Shown: positions 42,796 through 51,254 of the stretch, piece after piece | How positions within the stretch are numbered: position 1 is the stretch's first letter | How the letters are laid out: every line of letters starts with the position of its first letter | NCBI RefSeq assembly: GCF_014842025.1 | Contig: NZ_JACYUY010000006.1 | Coordinates: forward strand, 62,001 to 126,000 | Source of the DNA: Massilia sp. CFBP 13721 | Lineage (GTDB): Bacteria; Pseudomonadota; Gammaproteobacteria; Burkholderiales; Burkholderiaceae_D | DNA: 64,000 nucleotides | Direction of reading: 5' to 3' | Notes under the pieces: generated by a model | Database searches by the model: none | Told to the model about the DNA's origin: nothing | The model's input: the letters and a program-made list of their open reading frames with translations, nothing else | Position numbers and translations under genes: made by a program

Positions 42796-45700
42796 CTAAC
42801 GAAACTCGTTGCGTACTTCGGGCGCGCCGCGCACGGCCGCCGGCGGCGTTGCCGGCGCCGGTACTGTCTCGTGCCCACCCCGTAAAGCTTCGCACAGCTT
42901 GACCACGTCGTGCCCGCCGGTCGCCCTGGCCGACAGCGCCGCCGCCCTGGCCAGCGCCGCCTTGGTGATGTGGTAGCCGAGCGCCCGGTAGCTTTCGAAC
43001 TGGGCTTCGTCGAACCACTGGTCGGCCGTGCTTTGATGCGGGTAGGCGGGATTCGCCTTGCGGTAGTTGAGCACGTCCGCGTTTTCCGAGCCGACAATGG
43101 CCGGCTTGATGTACAGCAGCGTGCCGTCGACGCCGTCGGCGTCGACGTGGCTGTAGCGGATCGCGCCCACGGCGCAGCTGCAGCCGCACAGGCCGGTGTC
43201 GGGAGAGACCGCCATTTTCGAGACGTCGAGGTCGATGCCGATGTGCAGGTCGGTGGCGCATTTGCGAATCGCGTTGCCCAGGTCCTCGAAAGACATCGCC
43301 TTGTCGCTGGCGACGTCCACCGCGATGACCAGGCGGCAGCGCCGTCGCACCAGTTCGTAGATGCCGAGGTTTTCGAAGTGGCCGCCATCGGACAGGTAGA
43401 CGTAGTTGGCGTCGGCATTGGTCATGCCGAACAGTTCGGCGATGAGGCTGAACAGGCCGATGCCGGGCGAGGAGCGGGTCCAGCTCGACTTCAGCGGGTT
43501 GGGGCACCAGCGTCCCAGGCGCACGTTAAACATCGTCATCAAGAAATTCAGCGGCGGCGACGAGTGGGTGCCCATGTTCGGGCTGGCCGCCGCGCCCGAC
43601 AGGGCGACGGCCATGCCGAGGCGCACGGTGGCGTCGTCGTCGCCGCTGCCGGGCCCCGAGGCGTATTCGCGCGTGGGCCGGTAGACGCCGCGCTGGGCGT
43701 CGCGCAGGCCGCCGTTGGCGCCGGGCGTTGGCGTCAGCGGCATCTCGAAGCCGCAAAAGCGCGGCGTGAAGGCGAACGAGGCGGCTTTCCTGGTCTGCCA
43801 GGCCAGTTCCTCGCCGCTGACCAGGTTCAGTGCCGTGTTGACGATGTGGTAGGGGCGCTGGTTTTCCATGTCGGCCAGTTGCGGGTCGTCGCCGGGGTCG
43901 AAGCCGGTAAACGGGTGCGGCTTGCGGCGCGTGCTGCTGGCGCCGAAGTAGGCGCGCACCAGGCGGTTGCGGTACAGCATGTAGAGCGAGAACTTGTTGA
44001 TGTCGACGCGCCAGCCGAGCAGCAGGGCGGCGCCCAGGAAGCAGCAAAAGGCGATGACCAGGGTGCTGCCGTCGCTGGCCAGGGTGGCGTTGGCGTGGGC
44101 GGCATACACGCAGGGCAGCGAGACCGGCGACGGACAGGCGACGTTTGGCATGGCGACCACCGCTTGCACCAGGCTCGACAGCAGCGCGAAGATGCCGACC
44201 GTGAAAAAATACGGCGCCAGGCGCGCGGCGATTTCGCGCTTGGCGCAGTTGCCTTCGCGCGAGCCGGTGGCGCTGCCGCTGCCGGCTTTTAACCCGATCA
44301 CGGTCATCACCAGCCAGCCGAGCGCGGTGCCGGCGTTGGCGATCGGCTCATAGGTCAGCCAGGCCCAGTGCAGCAGTGGCGCACAAAAGAAGGCGACCCC
44401 GAACATGATCAGCCAGGCCAGCGAAAAGATCGACGACCAGGCGCCTTGCCGGCTCCACCATTCGCGGCTGGCGTCGCTGTACAGGGGGCCGATCAGGCCG
44501 ATCATCAGCGTCATCGTCACCGAGAACAGCGTCATCATCAGCGGCATGCCGAAGATGCCCAGCGCGATCGCATTGTTCAGGATCGGGTGTTCCTTTGGAT
44601 TGGGCAGCAGCGCCAGGCCGGTCAGCAGCAGCAGGGTGCCGGCCGCCAGCGCGCCGATCGCACAGACGAAGTGGCTCATGCCTTCTTTCAGTTCGCTGCG
44701 CGAGATGTCCGGGATCGGGCGGTGGCGGCGCAGGCGCTGTTCGAGCGCGAGCGCGGCGCCGTACAGGATCAGCAAGCCTGTCACGGCCGGGCAGACGCGC
44801 CAGGCCAGCAATTGCGCGAGTTCGATCGAGGCCAGGTGGGCGACCGCGCCCGGTGCGAATTCGAGCGCCGCCGACAGCGTCAGGCTGGCAACAAACGCCG
44901 CGCCGGCGCCGCACAGCACATAGCCGGCGCCGCGGTAGGGGCTGGTGCGGTCGTGCGCCAGGTACCAGCCGCTGGCCCAGACGATGAAATACACCAGCCC
45001 CGGCACCAGCAGCCAGGCCGCACCCCAGCCGTGAAAGCGTACCGGTAATCCTTCTTCCCACAGGATCGGCAAGGCGCCGCCGTGGCGCCACAGGCCGATG
45101 CTGACCAGGAAGCCCGCCAGCAGCAGCGGCAGATTGATGCAGCGCAGGACCGCGCCTTGCTCCAGCGGAAAGCGGCGCAGGCCGGTCGAACTTTCCGGCT
45201 TGCTCGAGATACTCAGTGCTATGCAGAAGACGGCGAATAAAAACAGCACCGTGCCCGCCAGCCAGATCGCGTCCGACCAGGCCGCCCAGGGCGCGCCCGG
45301 GCCAATCACGCGGTGCACGGCCCAGACGGCGAAGCGCGGCAAGATCAGCAATGCGCACAGCCAGGCCACCAGCATGGTCAAATTCAGGCAGGTGTTGCGC
45401 ACATAGGTGCCGATCAGGGTCCAGGTATCGGCGCTGAAGGTGCCGCTGCGCGGCGACAGGTAATTGCTGTACTGGCGCAGGAACTGGATCTCGACCGGTT
45501 CGCTGGCGACCGCCTGGCCGGCCGCGCCGGGCGTGAGCAGGGCTTCGACGGCGGCCACGTCGCCACGCCGTTCGCGGATGCATTTCGACAGCCAGCCGCC
45601 AATGAAACCGCCGCCCGAGACGGTCGACAGGTAATCGACATCGCGCAGCAGGCGCAGTTCGGCGATCGCCTGCAGGGCGCCGAGATTGAAGGTGGCGCTG

Positions 45701-46080
45701 CGCACGCCGCCGCCGGACAGGGCCAGGCCGGCCAGCTGCGCCTCGTGGGCCTGGGTAAGCAGGGCGCAGGCGGCGGCCGGCTGCACGTCTTCCGGGCCGC
45801 CGCTGGGGGCGTTCGGCCCGGGGCGCAGCAAACCGAGTTCGTTCTGGAACACCTCGCTGAAGACGCTGCCGCTGCTGGCGTTCAGGCGGCGCCAGGTGGC
45901 TTCGTCGAGCGGGCCGCCGGCGCCGGGCAGGTTGTGCTGCTTGCGGAATGCAGCGATCGCCGCGGCCAGTTCTTCGAGGCGGTGGGCGCTCGGCGGCACC
46001 GGGCAGCCGGCGCTCTCGAGCTTGCGCCGCACGTCGGCGACCTGTTCGGCAGTCAAACGCGAGAAATTGATAGTGGGCAT
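42796..46080 (-). CDS. Patatin-like phospholipase with a large membrane domain
   Basis: A 1094-residue protein with an unusual layout. Residues about 10-75 resemble a peptidoglycan-binding repeat (AFRKQHNLPGAGGPLDEATW). Residues 118-170 contain the patatin oxyanion loop LALSGGGVRSATFNLGAL and the nucleophile Ser155 in STVSGGGF. About twelve hydrophobic segments follow (about residues 230-680). The catalytic aspartate comes far downstream, in YLSDGGHFENLGIYELV near residue 895. The dyad is thus split across a polytopic membrane region. The enzyme is probably a lipid acyl hydrolase at the inner membrane. ATG 46080 follows GGAGA; an in-frame TTG lies 12 bases upstream. The substrate is unknown. 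Confidence 0.85.
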   Translation of the reverse strand: MPTINFSRLTAEQVADVRRKLESAGCPVPPSAHRLEELAAAIAAFRKQHNLPGAGGPLDEATWRRLNASSGSVFSEVFQNELGLLRPGPNAPSGGPEDVQPAAACALLTQAHEAQLAGLALSGGGVRSATFNLGALQAIAELRLLRDVDYLSTVSGGGFIGGWLSKCIRERRGDVAAVEALLTPGAAGQAVASEPVEIQFLRQYSNYLSPRSGTFSADTWTLIGTYVRNTCLNLTMLVAWLCALLILPRFAVWAVHRVIGPGAPWAAWSDAIWLAGTVLFLFAVFCIALSISSKPESSTGLRRFPLEQGAVLRCINLPLLLAGFLVSIGLWRHGGALPILWEEGLPVRFHGWGAAWLLVPGLVYFIVWASGWYLAHDRTSPYRGAGYVLCGAGAAFVASLTLSAALEFAPGAVAHLASIELAQLLAWRVCPAVTGLLILYGAALALEQRLRRHRPIPDISRSELKEGMSHFVCAIGALAAGTLLLLTGLALLPNPKEHPILNNAIALGIFGMPLMMTLFSVTMTLMIGLIGPLYSDASREWWSRQGAWSSIFSLAWLIMFGVAFFCAPLLHWAWLTYEPIANAGTALGWLVMTVIGLKAGSGSATGSREGNCAKREIAARLAPYFFTVGIFALLSSLVQAVVAMPNVACPSPVSLPCVYAAHANATLASDGSTLVIAFCCFLGAALLLGWRVDINKFSLYMLYRNRLVRAYFGASSTRRKPHPFTGFDPGDDPQLADMENQRPYHIVNTALNLVSGEELAWQTRKAASFAFTPRFCGFEMPLTPTPGANGGLRDAQRGVYRPTREYASGPGSGDDDATVRLGMAVALSGAAASPNMGTHSSPPLNFLMTMFNVRLGRWCPNPLKSSWTRSSPGIGLFSLIAELFGMTNADANYVYLSDGGHFENLGIYELVRRRCRLVIAVDVASDKAMSFEDLGNAIRKCATDLHIGIDLDVSKMAVSPDTGLCGCSCAVGAIRYSHVDADGVDGTLLYIKPAIVGSENADVLNYRKANPAYPHQSTADQWFDEAQFESYRALGYHITKAALARAAALSARATGGHDVVKLCEALRGGHETVPAPATPPAAVRGAPEVRNEFR

Positions 46081-46211
46081 GCCGTTCTCCAACAGGGGAA
46101 TACGGCGGCCGGAGGCCCCGGCCGTGTTGTCAAGTTCAACACGACAGGGGCGGCTGTGATGCCCGTCAAATCAATACATGGGCTTGCCAGCGCAACTTGT
46201 TTGCGCGGGAA

Positions 46212-46943
46212 TCAGGCTTTATCGGATTTTGTCCGGGAAGGTTTCTGCGAGGAAGTGCCGGGCGTGCCGCCGACGTCGCCGCCGGTGGTCGCGCGTTGCG
46301 CAGGATCGGGCACGTCGCCCGGTTTCGCGTCGGCCGTGTTGCCGGACCGGTTGTCACCGGCCCCCTTGGCGGCGGACCCCTGGTCAGGGTTCGCCTTGTC
46401 GCCGGCCTGCTTGGCAGCCATCCCGCCATCGGCCGGCATGGTGCTGGCGACCGCCTGGCGGAACTGATCCTGCAACAAATTCCACCAGGCGACGGCAGGC
46501 TGCATCGCGGCATCCGCCGTCGCGCCGCCTAGGGCGGCCTGGGCAGTCGCCTGCGGTGATGGCGTCGGCGTGCCGGCTTGCTGCGTACCCGCGGCATTGA
46601 AGAAGGCGGAGAAGGGCGGCAGCGAGGACGTTTGCTCGCCCTGCTGGCCCATGGCCTGGGCCATGCTATCGCTCATCGATTTCAGGGCGGCGATGGTGCC
46701 GCGCTGCACCTCCAGCGCCTGGATCGAGGTGCGCAGCATCGACAGGTTCAGGTTGAGCCAGCTTTCGACGGCCTTCAGGTCGGTGATCCGCTTGTCGAGG
46801 TCCTCGGTCGAGAGCGCCGGGGTGCCCAGGCCGGGCGTATTCAGCGCGCCCATGCCGGGCACGCCCATGCCGCCCCAGAGGTTCTTTACGAACTCGAGCG
46901 TATCCGTCATGCCGGGCATATTCTGCGAGGGTGGTTTATGCAT
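46212..46943 (-). CDS. phaM: PhaM-family polyhydroxybutyrate granule protein
   Basis: A 243-residue protein. Residues about 14-100 contain TLEFVKNLWGGMGVPGMG and LSTEDLDKRITDLKAVESWL, then NLNLSMLRTSIQALEVQRGT, closely matching Ralstonia PhaM, which activates PHB synthase PhaC1 and tethers granules to the nucleoid. The middle is rich in Pro, Gln and Ala. The C-terminal 60 residues carry many Lys/Arg/Pro/Gly, resembling the basic tail that binds DNA. No PHB synthase genes are in the window. It is followed (in its own direction) by the patatin gene and is divergent from the DUF3108 pair. Confidence 0.9.
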   Translation of the reverse strand: MHKPPSQNMPGMTDTLEFVKNLWGGMGVPGMGALNTPGLGTPALSTEDLDKRITDLKAVESWLNLNLSMLRTSIQALEVQRGTIAALKSMSDSMAQAMGQQGEQTSSLPPFSAFFNAAGTQQAGTPTPSPQATAQAALGGATADAAMQPAVAWWNLLQDQFRQAVASTMPADGGMAAKQAGDKANPDQGSAAKGAGDNRSGNTADAKPGDVPDPAQRATTGGDVGGTPGTSSQKPSRTKSDKA

Positions 46944-47042
46944 GGTCGTCTCCGTGAAGTGGTCGGCCTAGCGTAGCAGATAAATAACACACGGATCAAT
47001 CGAAGTCGGGCCAGCCGGACAGCGGGGGCGGACATCGACAGG

Positions 47043-47048
47043 TACACT
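47043..47048 (+). promoter_or_regulatory. -10 box close to the DUF3108 start codon
   Basis: TACACT lies six bases before ATG 47055 (leaderless-type spacing), with no visible ribosome site. A -35 is not obvious, so this is a weak call on its own. Confidence 0.3.
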
Positions 47049-47054
47049 AGCGCG

Positions 47055-48161
47055 ATGGCTATCGTCTCCGCTATCTACCGGCAGCGCCGCGCCGTGTTGC
47101 TCGGCGCCCTGGTCGTTTTGCTGCACGCCGTGCTGTTCTCCTTCATCTCCGGCTCGGTGGCGCTGCCGCGCCTGCCGACGTCCGGCGGCGTGGATGTCAT
47201 GCAGGCGCAGTTGCTGCCCGCGCCAGCGCCAACCGTGAGCGAACCCGTTCCCCTGCCACCGCCCACACTCGCGTCCTTGCCGCTGCCACCGCTGCCGACA
47301 CTGGCGCAGGAGAGTGCGCCCTTCCTGGACGAGGAAGCGGTCGGGCCCACGGTCACGCCGGGCAGCGGCGGCAGCGGCGAGGACCCGGCGCCGCCTGCGC
47401 CGGTGCCGGCCGCGCTGGCCGCTGTCGAACCGCCCGCGCCTGTGCCGGCCGAACCCGTTCCGCCGCCCGCGCCCGAAGCGCGCCGCTACAAGGTCGCCAT
47501 GCCGCCGCCGGCAACGATCATGATGGACGTGGCCCGGGTCGATGCCGACGGCACGCGCTGGAGCGGCGAAGCGCAGCTGGCCTGGTCCTTTCGCGACGAC
47601 AGCTACCGCATCGACTTCGAGGCCGGCATCCGCATCCTGGTGACGCGCGTGAACCTGGCCGTGCTGACCAGCGAAGGGGCATGGGCGGCCACCGGTTTCG
47701 CCCCCGTCAAAATGACGGAAAAGCGGCGCGGGCGCGCGCTGACCGCCACCCATTTCGACTGGCAGCACGACCGGATTACCTTTTCTGCCTCGCAAAAAGC
47801 AGTACCGCTGATGGCCGGCGCCCAGGACAAGGCCAGCGTGCCGCTGCAACTGGCGGCGATCGCGCGCGGCGACCCGGATCAGCTGAGTGGCGACATCGAC
47901 CTGCAGGTCGGCGAAGACCGCGACGCCGTCGTGTTCCGCTTCGTCGTGGTCGGGCAGGAAGAGATCGACACCAAGCTCGGCAAGCTGCAGGCGATTCACC
48001 TGTCGCGTCCGCCAAAAGAAGGGTCGTACCGTTCGCGCCTGGACGTCTGGCTGGCCCCGGGCCGGGGCTGGTATCCGGTGCAGATTCGCAATACGGAAGC
48101 CAACGGTGCAGTGACCACGCAAACCGTGAATAATATAGCCCTTACCGATACAGGAAAATGA
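47055..48161 (+). CDS. DUF3108 protein with N-terminal membrane anchor and Pro-rich linker
   Basis: A 368-residue envelope protein. One hydrophobic segment (AVLLGALVVLLHAVLFSFIS, residues about 14-33) is followed by about 110 residues rich in Pro, Ala and Glu, a TonB-like periplasm-spanning linker. From about residue 160 a DUF3108 domain follows (WSGEAQLAWSFRDDSYRIDF, then ASVPLQLAAIARG and LDVWLAPGRGWYPVQI). The domain's function is unknown. It overlaps a second DUF3108 gene by four bases. The anchor plus Pro-rich spacer suggests it positions the domain at the outer membrane; this is inference. Confidence 0.85.
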   Translation: MAIVSAIYRQRRAVLLGALVVLLHAVLFSFISGSVALPRLPTSGGVDVMQAQLLPAPAPTVSEPVPLPPPTLASLPLPPLPTLAQESAPFLDEEAVGPTVTPGSGGSGEDPAPPAPVPAALAAVEPPAPVPAEPVPPPAPEARRYKVAMPPPATIMMDVARVDADGTRWSGEAQLAWSFRDDSYRIDFEAGIRILVTRVNLAVLTSEGAWAATGFAPVKMTEKRRGRALTATHFDWQHDRITFSASQKAVPLMAGAQDKASVPLQLAAIARGDPDQLSGDIDLQVGEDRDAVVFRFVVVGQEEIDTKLGKLQAIHLSRPPKEGSYRSRLDVWLAPGRGWYPVQIRNTEANGAVTTQTVNNIALTDTGK

Positions 48162-48904
48162 TAATGCGAAGCAATCTTTTGAAGGGCACTGTTCTTGCCA
48201 TGGCGCTGGCCCTGGCTGGCGCCGCGCAGGCTGCGGCGCCCCTGAAACGCGCGGTCGATCTGCCGCCATCGGCCGACCTGGCCTACGAACTGCACGCCCA
48301 GCAGCGCGGTATCGCCCTGAAGGGCGATGCGACCATCGCCTGGCGCGCCGGCGCCGGCAACTACGATGTGAACGTCGAAGCGCGGGTCCAGTTGCTCGGC
48401 AAGCTGACCGAATACCGCAGCCACGGCACGGTCGACAGCTTCGGCCTGGCGCCCGCGGAGTTTTATGAAAAGCGCTACCGCAAGGATGCCACCACGACGG
48501 TATTCGATCGCGCCGCCAAGGCCATCAACCTGACCGAGGCGAAAACACCCTATGCGATGCAGGGCGGCGAGCAGGACCGCGCCTCGGTCACCTGGCAACT
48601 GGCCTCGGTCGCACGCGCCGCCGGCGAGGCGAAGTTCAAGCCGGGCAGCGAGTGGAGTTTTGTTGTCGCCTCCCGGCGCGATACCGAACCCTGGACTTTC
48701 AAGGTGGTCAAGCGCGAAAAGATCCAGACCGCCATGGGCGAACTCGATACGGTACTGGTGACGCGCGAGCCGCGCGCCGGCAAGAGCGAGGGCGTCGACG
48801 TCTGGCTGGCGCCGGGGCAGGAGTGGTATCCGGTCAAATTGCGCTTCCGTGACAGCGACCGCGAGACGATCGAGCAGACCGTCACCAAGATCACGAAGAA
48901 GTAA
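48158..48904 (+). CDS. DUF3108 periplasmic protein
   Basis: A 248-residue exported protein: signal LLKGTVLAMALALAGAAQAA, then a DUF3108 domain whose conserved parts match the neighbour (ASVTWQLASVARA versus ASVPLQLAAIARG; VDVWLAPGQEWYPVKL versus LDVWLAPGRGWYPVQI). The two are tandem paralogues. The start ATG 48158 overlaps the upstream stop (ATGA); a second in-frame ATG at 48164 is an alternative. Repeat copy F begins 12 bases after the stop. Function unknown; it may act with the anchored paralogue in the cell envelope. Confidence 0.85.
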   Translation: MIMRSNLLKGTVLAMALALAGAAQAAAPLKRAVDLPPSADLAYELHAQQRGIALKGDATIAWRAGAGNYDVNVEARVQLLGKLTEYRSHGTVDSFGLAPAEFYEKRYRKDATTTVFDRAAKAINLTEAKTPYAMQGGEQDRASVTWQLASVARAAGEAKFKPGSEWSFVVASRRDTEPWTFKVVKREKIQTAMGELDTVLVTREPRAGKSEGVDVWLAPGQEWYPVKLRFRDSDRETIEQTVTKITKK

Positions 48905-48915
48905 ATGTAACGGTC

Positions 48916-49002
48916 ACCGCGTGGACGGCAGAGCCGTCCACCTACGGTAGCGTCGGCTGTAGGGTGAACCGGGCCGCGAAAGGCGGCTCTGCCGTCCACG
49001 CG
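48916..49002. repeat. Paired palindromic element, copy F (tail-to-tail)
   Basis: Bases 48918-48935 and 48985-49002 form a perfect 18-base inverted repeat (CGCGTGGACGGCAGAGCC and its complement). The left unit also folds on itself with stem GTGGACGGC and loop AGA, ending in CTACG. It follows the second DUF3108 gene and precedes the SMC operon. Confidence 0.85.
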
Positions 49003-49171
49003 TCGATACGCGACATCGGCCAATCGAGTGTGTCATTCCTGCCAACAGGCAACATCCGCGCCGCTTTCCCCTCCTAGTTGCCCGACCTTAACTGTTATAC
49101 TGTTCCCCCCGCGGAAAATTGGCTGCTGACCGGCTGTCCGACGTTCCGCGCTCGCAAAACTGGTATCCCAC

Positions 49172-50545
49172 ATGATCGACATACAGGCAGGCGCGGCCCT
49201 CGCCGCGGAACCCCATGGATTGGCGCAGGACGAGCCCGACCCGCTCGCCGCCCACTTCCAGGAAGGCATCGCACCCGACGAAATCGAGCAGGTCTTCCAC
49301 CTGAAACGCGCGCAGCCGATGCTGTCCGCGTTCACGGCGCTGTTCCACGGCACCCAGGACGGCGTCCTGGTGCGCCTCCTGGTGCTGCGCGAACTGGCGG
49401 CCGACACCGGCAGTGCGGCGTTTTCGCGCGCCGACATCAACCAGAAGCTCGCTTACCTGATCCCGGAAAGCCTGGAAACGGTGCTGAACCGCCTGCGCAC
49501 CCACGGCTTGCTGGCCTGGGATGCGCCCGCCGCCGTCTACCGCATCACGCCGCTGGCAAGGAATGTCCTGTCCGCGCTGGACACCCTCATCGCATTGGCC
49601 AAGCCGGACGAAGACGACGCCGAGATGGGCTTCCTGCTGTCGCAGGTGGCCGGCGCGCAAGCCGTGGGCGGCGTCACGGTCGAGCAGCTGCGGCATTTGC
49701 TGGGGCGCCTGATCGAACTCACCGAGGAGTTCCGCGACGCCATCGCCTCGGGTTCCGAATTCAAGCTGCGCAATTCGCAGGCGAAGTGGCACATGGCCTG
49801 CGACTGGGTCGAGAAGGGTTCCGTGATCCTGCGCGCGATCACGTCCGACGAACGCGCCGATTCGGCTACCCACAAGGCGGCGCAGGCGATCGGCCGCGCG
49901 CAAAGCGCCTTGCTCAACATGCAGGGCATGTTCTCGCGCGCGCTGAACCAGATCGAACGCCAGCGCGTGCACCTGGGCCAGTCCGGGCTGTCGACGACGG
50001 ATGTGAAACGCTGGCTGCTGGCGCACGACGACCTGGCCAGCCTGGCGGCAGATGCGATCGACCGCCCGGTGGTGCCGTTGTTCGGCACGCCGGCCGAGAT
50101 GATCGACGTCGCCGAAACCGAACTGCTGGCCGAACGCACCATCGTTAGCGGTCCGAAAGGCTTGCCGAACGGCGAAGATGCGCCGCTGACGATCAACGAC
50201 AATCCGGCGATGCAGGCCGAACTGAACGACTGGATCAATAAACTGGCCGACTTCGCCAACCTCGGCAACTTCCCGGAATTCTCGGAGACCGGGCCGAAGA
50301 AGGTGCAGCTGCACGAATCGCTGCTGCCGGCCGGCTTCGCGCTGGCGTCGTACCGCGCTTCTCTGCTGCCGCTGCTGGGCGACGCCAGCGAAGCGAGCCT
50401 GCAGGGCGCCACGGCGGAACTGGCGCGCCTGCCGATCCGCTTCGAGCCAACCGACGAGATGGTCCAGCTGGACGATCCGGAAGTGGCCGCCATGTCCTTT
50501 GCAACCCTTTCACTCGACCTCGAAAACGGTACCCCCGATGAATGA
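49172..50545 (+). CDS. MksF/MukF-like kleisin subunit of an SMC complex
   Basis: A 457-residue protein, first gene of a three-gene operon. The N-terminal 130 residues have a winged-helix look (SRADINQKLAYLIPESLETV, then LNRLRTHGLLAWDAPAAVYR), as in MukF/MksF/JetA kleisins that bridge the SMC heads. The middle is helical (LIELTEEFRDAIASGSEFKL). Order, sizes and overlaps with the next two genes match the kleisin-MukE-SMC arrangement. Sequence resemblance to named kleisins is weak by eye, so the call rests mainly on context. A TATACT -10 box lies at 49096-49101. It would bind the MksE-like protein and the ATPase heads. Confidence 0.75.
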   Translation: MIDIQAGAALAAEPHGLAQDEPDPLAAHFQEGIAPDEIEQVFHLKRAQPMLSAFTALFHGTQDGVLVRLLVLRELAADTGSAAFSRADINQKLAYLIPESLETVLNRLRTHGLLAWDAPAAVYRITPLARNVLSALDTLIALAKPDEDDAEMGFLLSQVAGAQAVGGVTVEQLRHLLGRLIELTEEFRDAIASGSEFKLRNSQAKWHMACDWVEKGSVILRAITSDERADSATHKAAQAIGRAQSALLNMQGMFSRALNQIERQRVHLGQSGLSTTDVKRWLLAHDDLASLAADAIDRPVVPLFGTPAEMIDVAETELLAERTIVSGPKGLPNGEDAPLTINDNPAMQAELNDWINKLADFANLGNFPEFSETGPKKVQLHESLLPAGFALASYRASLLPLLGDASEASLQGATAELARLPIRFEPTDEMVQLDDPEVAAMSFATLSLDLENGTPDE

Positions 50546-51248
50546 CGACGCACAAATCCTGATCGCGCGCCTGCTGACGCACCAGACGCTGCGCCGCGAC
50601 GACAAGATGGTCAAGCGCGCGCTGTCGGACGAACAGTTCCGCATCGAAGTCGACAAGCGCCTGCTTGACGCTGGCCTGAAACTGCTCGACAACGTGTATG
50701 CCGACCATGTGACGATCGCGCTGCACCGCAATGTCGAGCCGAAGATCTTCGGGGCCAAGGACATCTGGCAAAACAATAATTTCGGCCTGACGCGCGACGG
50801 CGTGGCCTTGTTGGTGGTGCTGTGGGCGCAGATCATCCTGCCCAAGCGCGAGCGCCAGGAAACCCACGTCACGGTGGCGGACGACCAGAACGACCTGTTC
50901 GACAAGGACAACCCGATCCCGCGCGCGGAAGACACCTCGATCGGCATCTCCTATACGGCGCTGCTGTCGGACTTCGGCGACAAGCTCGGCAAGAAAACGC
51001 GCATGGACATGAACCTGGGCCAGCTGTCGAAGCTCGGCTTCATCGAACGGCGCGGCGACGTGATCCTGGAAGGCCCGCTGCTCGACCTGATGATGGATAC
51101 CGACGTGCTCAAGGAGCGCATCATCAATGGCGCCCTGTCCGACGTGTTCAAGCGCGCACCGCTGGCCGCGGTGCCGCGCAAGGTCGCAGCTGCCAACGAC
51201 TCCGCGAACGACGCGGATGCCGTAGAACCTCTCGAACCATCGAACTGA
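50538..51248 (+). CDS. MksE/MukE-like subunit (DUF4194-type)
   Basis: A 236-residue protein overlapping the kleisin gene by eight bases. ATG 50538 (MNDDAQILIARLLTHQTLRR) fits the overlap better than an upstream CTG or TTG. It has a winged-helix region at its C-terminal half (RMDMNLGQLSKLGFIERRGD, a helix and wing). An inserted strand segment GLTRDGVALLVVLWAQIILP is typical of MukE/MksE/JetB proteins. An acidic tail (DSANDADAVEPLEPSN) ends the protein. It is separated by six bases from the SMC gene. The name is inferred from position, size and fold; sequence alone is only suggestive. Confidence 0.75.
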   Translation: MNDDAQILIARLLTHQTLRRDDKMVKRALSDEQFRIEVDKRLLDAGLKLLDNVYADHVTIALHRNVEPKIFGAKDIWQNNNFGLTRDGVALLVVLWAQIILPKRERQETHVTVADDQNDLFDKDNPIPRAEDTSIGISYTALLSDFGDKLGKKTRMDMNLGQLSKLGFIERRGDVILEGPLLDLMMDTDVLKERIINGALSDVFKRAPLAAVPRKVAAANDSANDADAVEPLEPSN

Positions 51249-51254
51249 GACACT

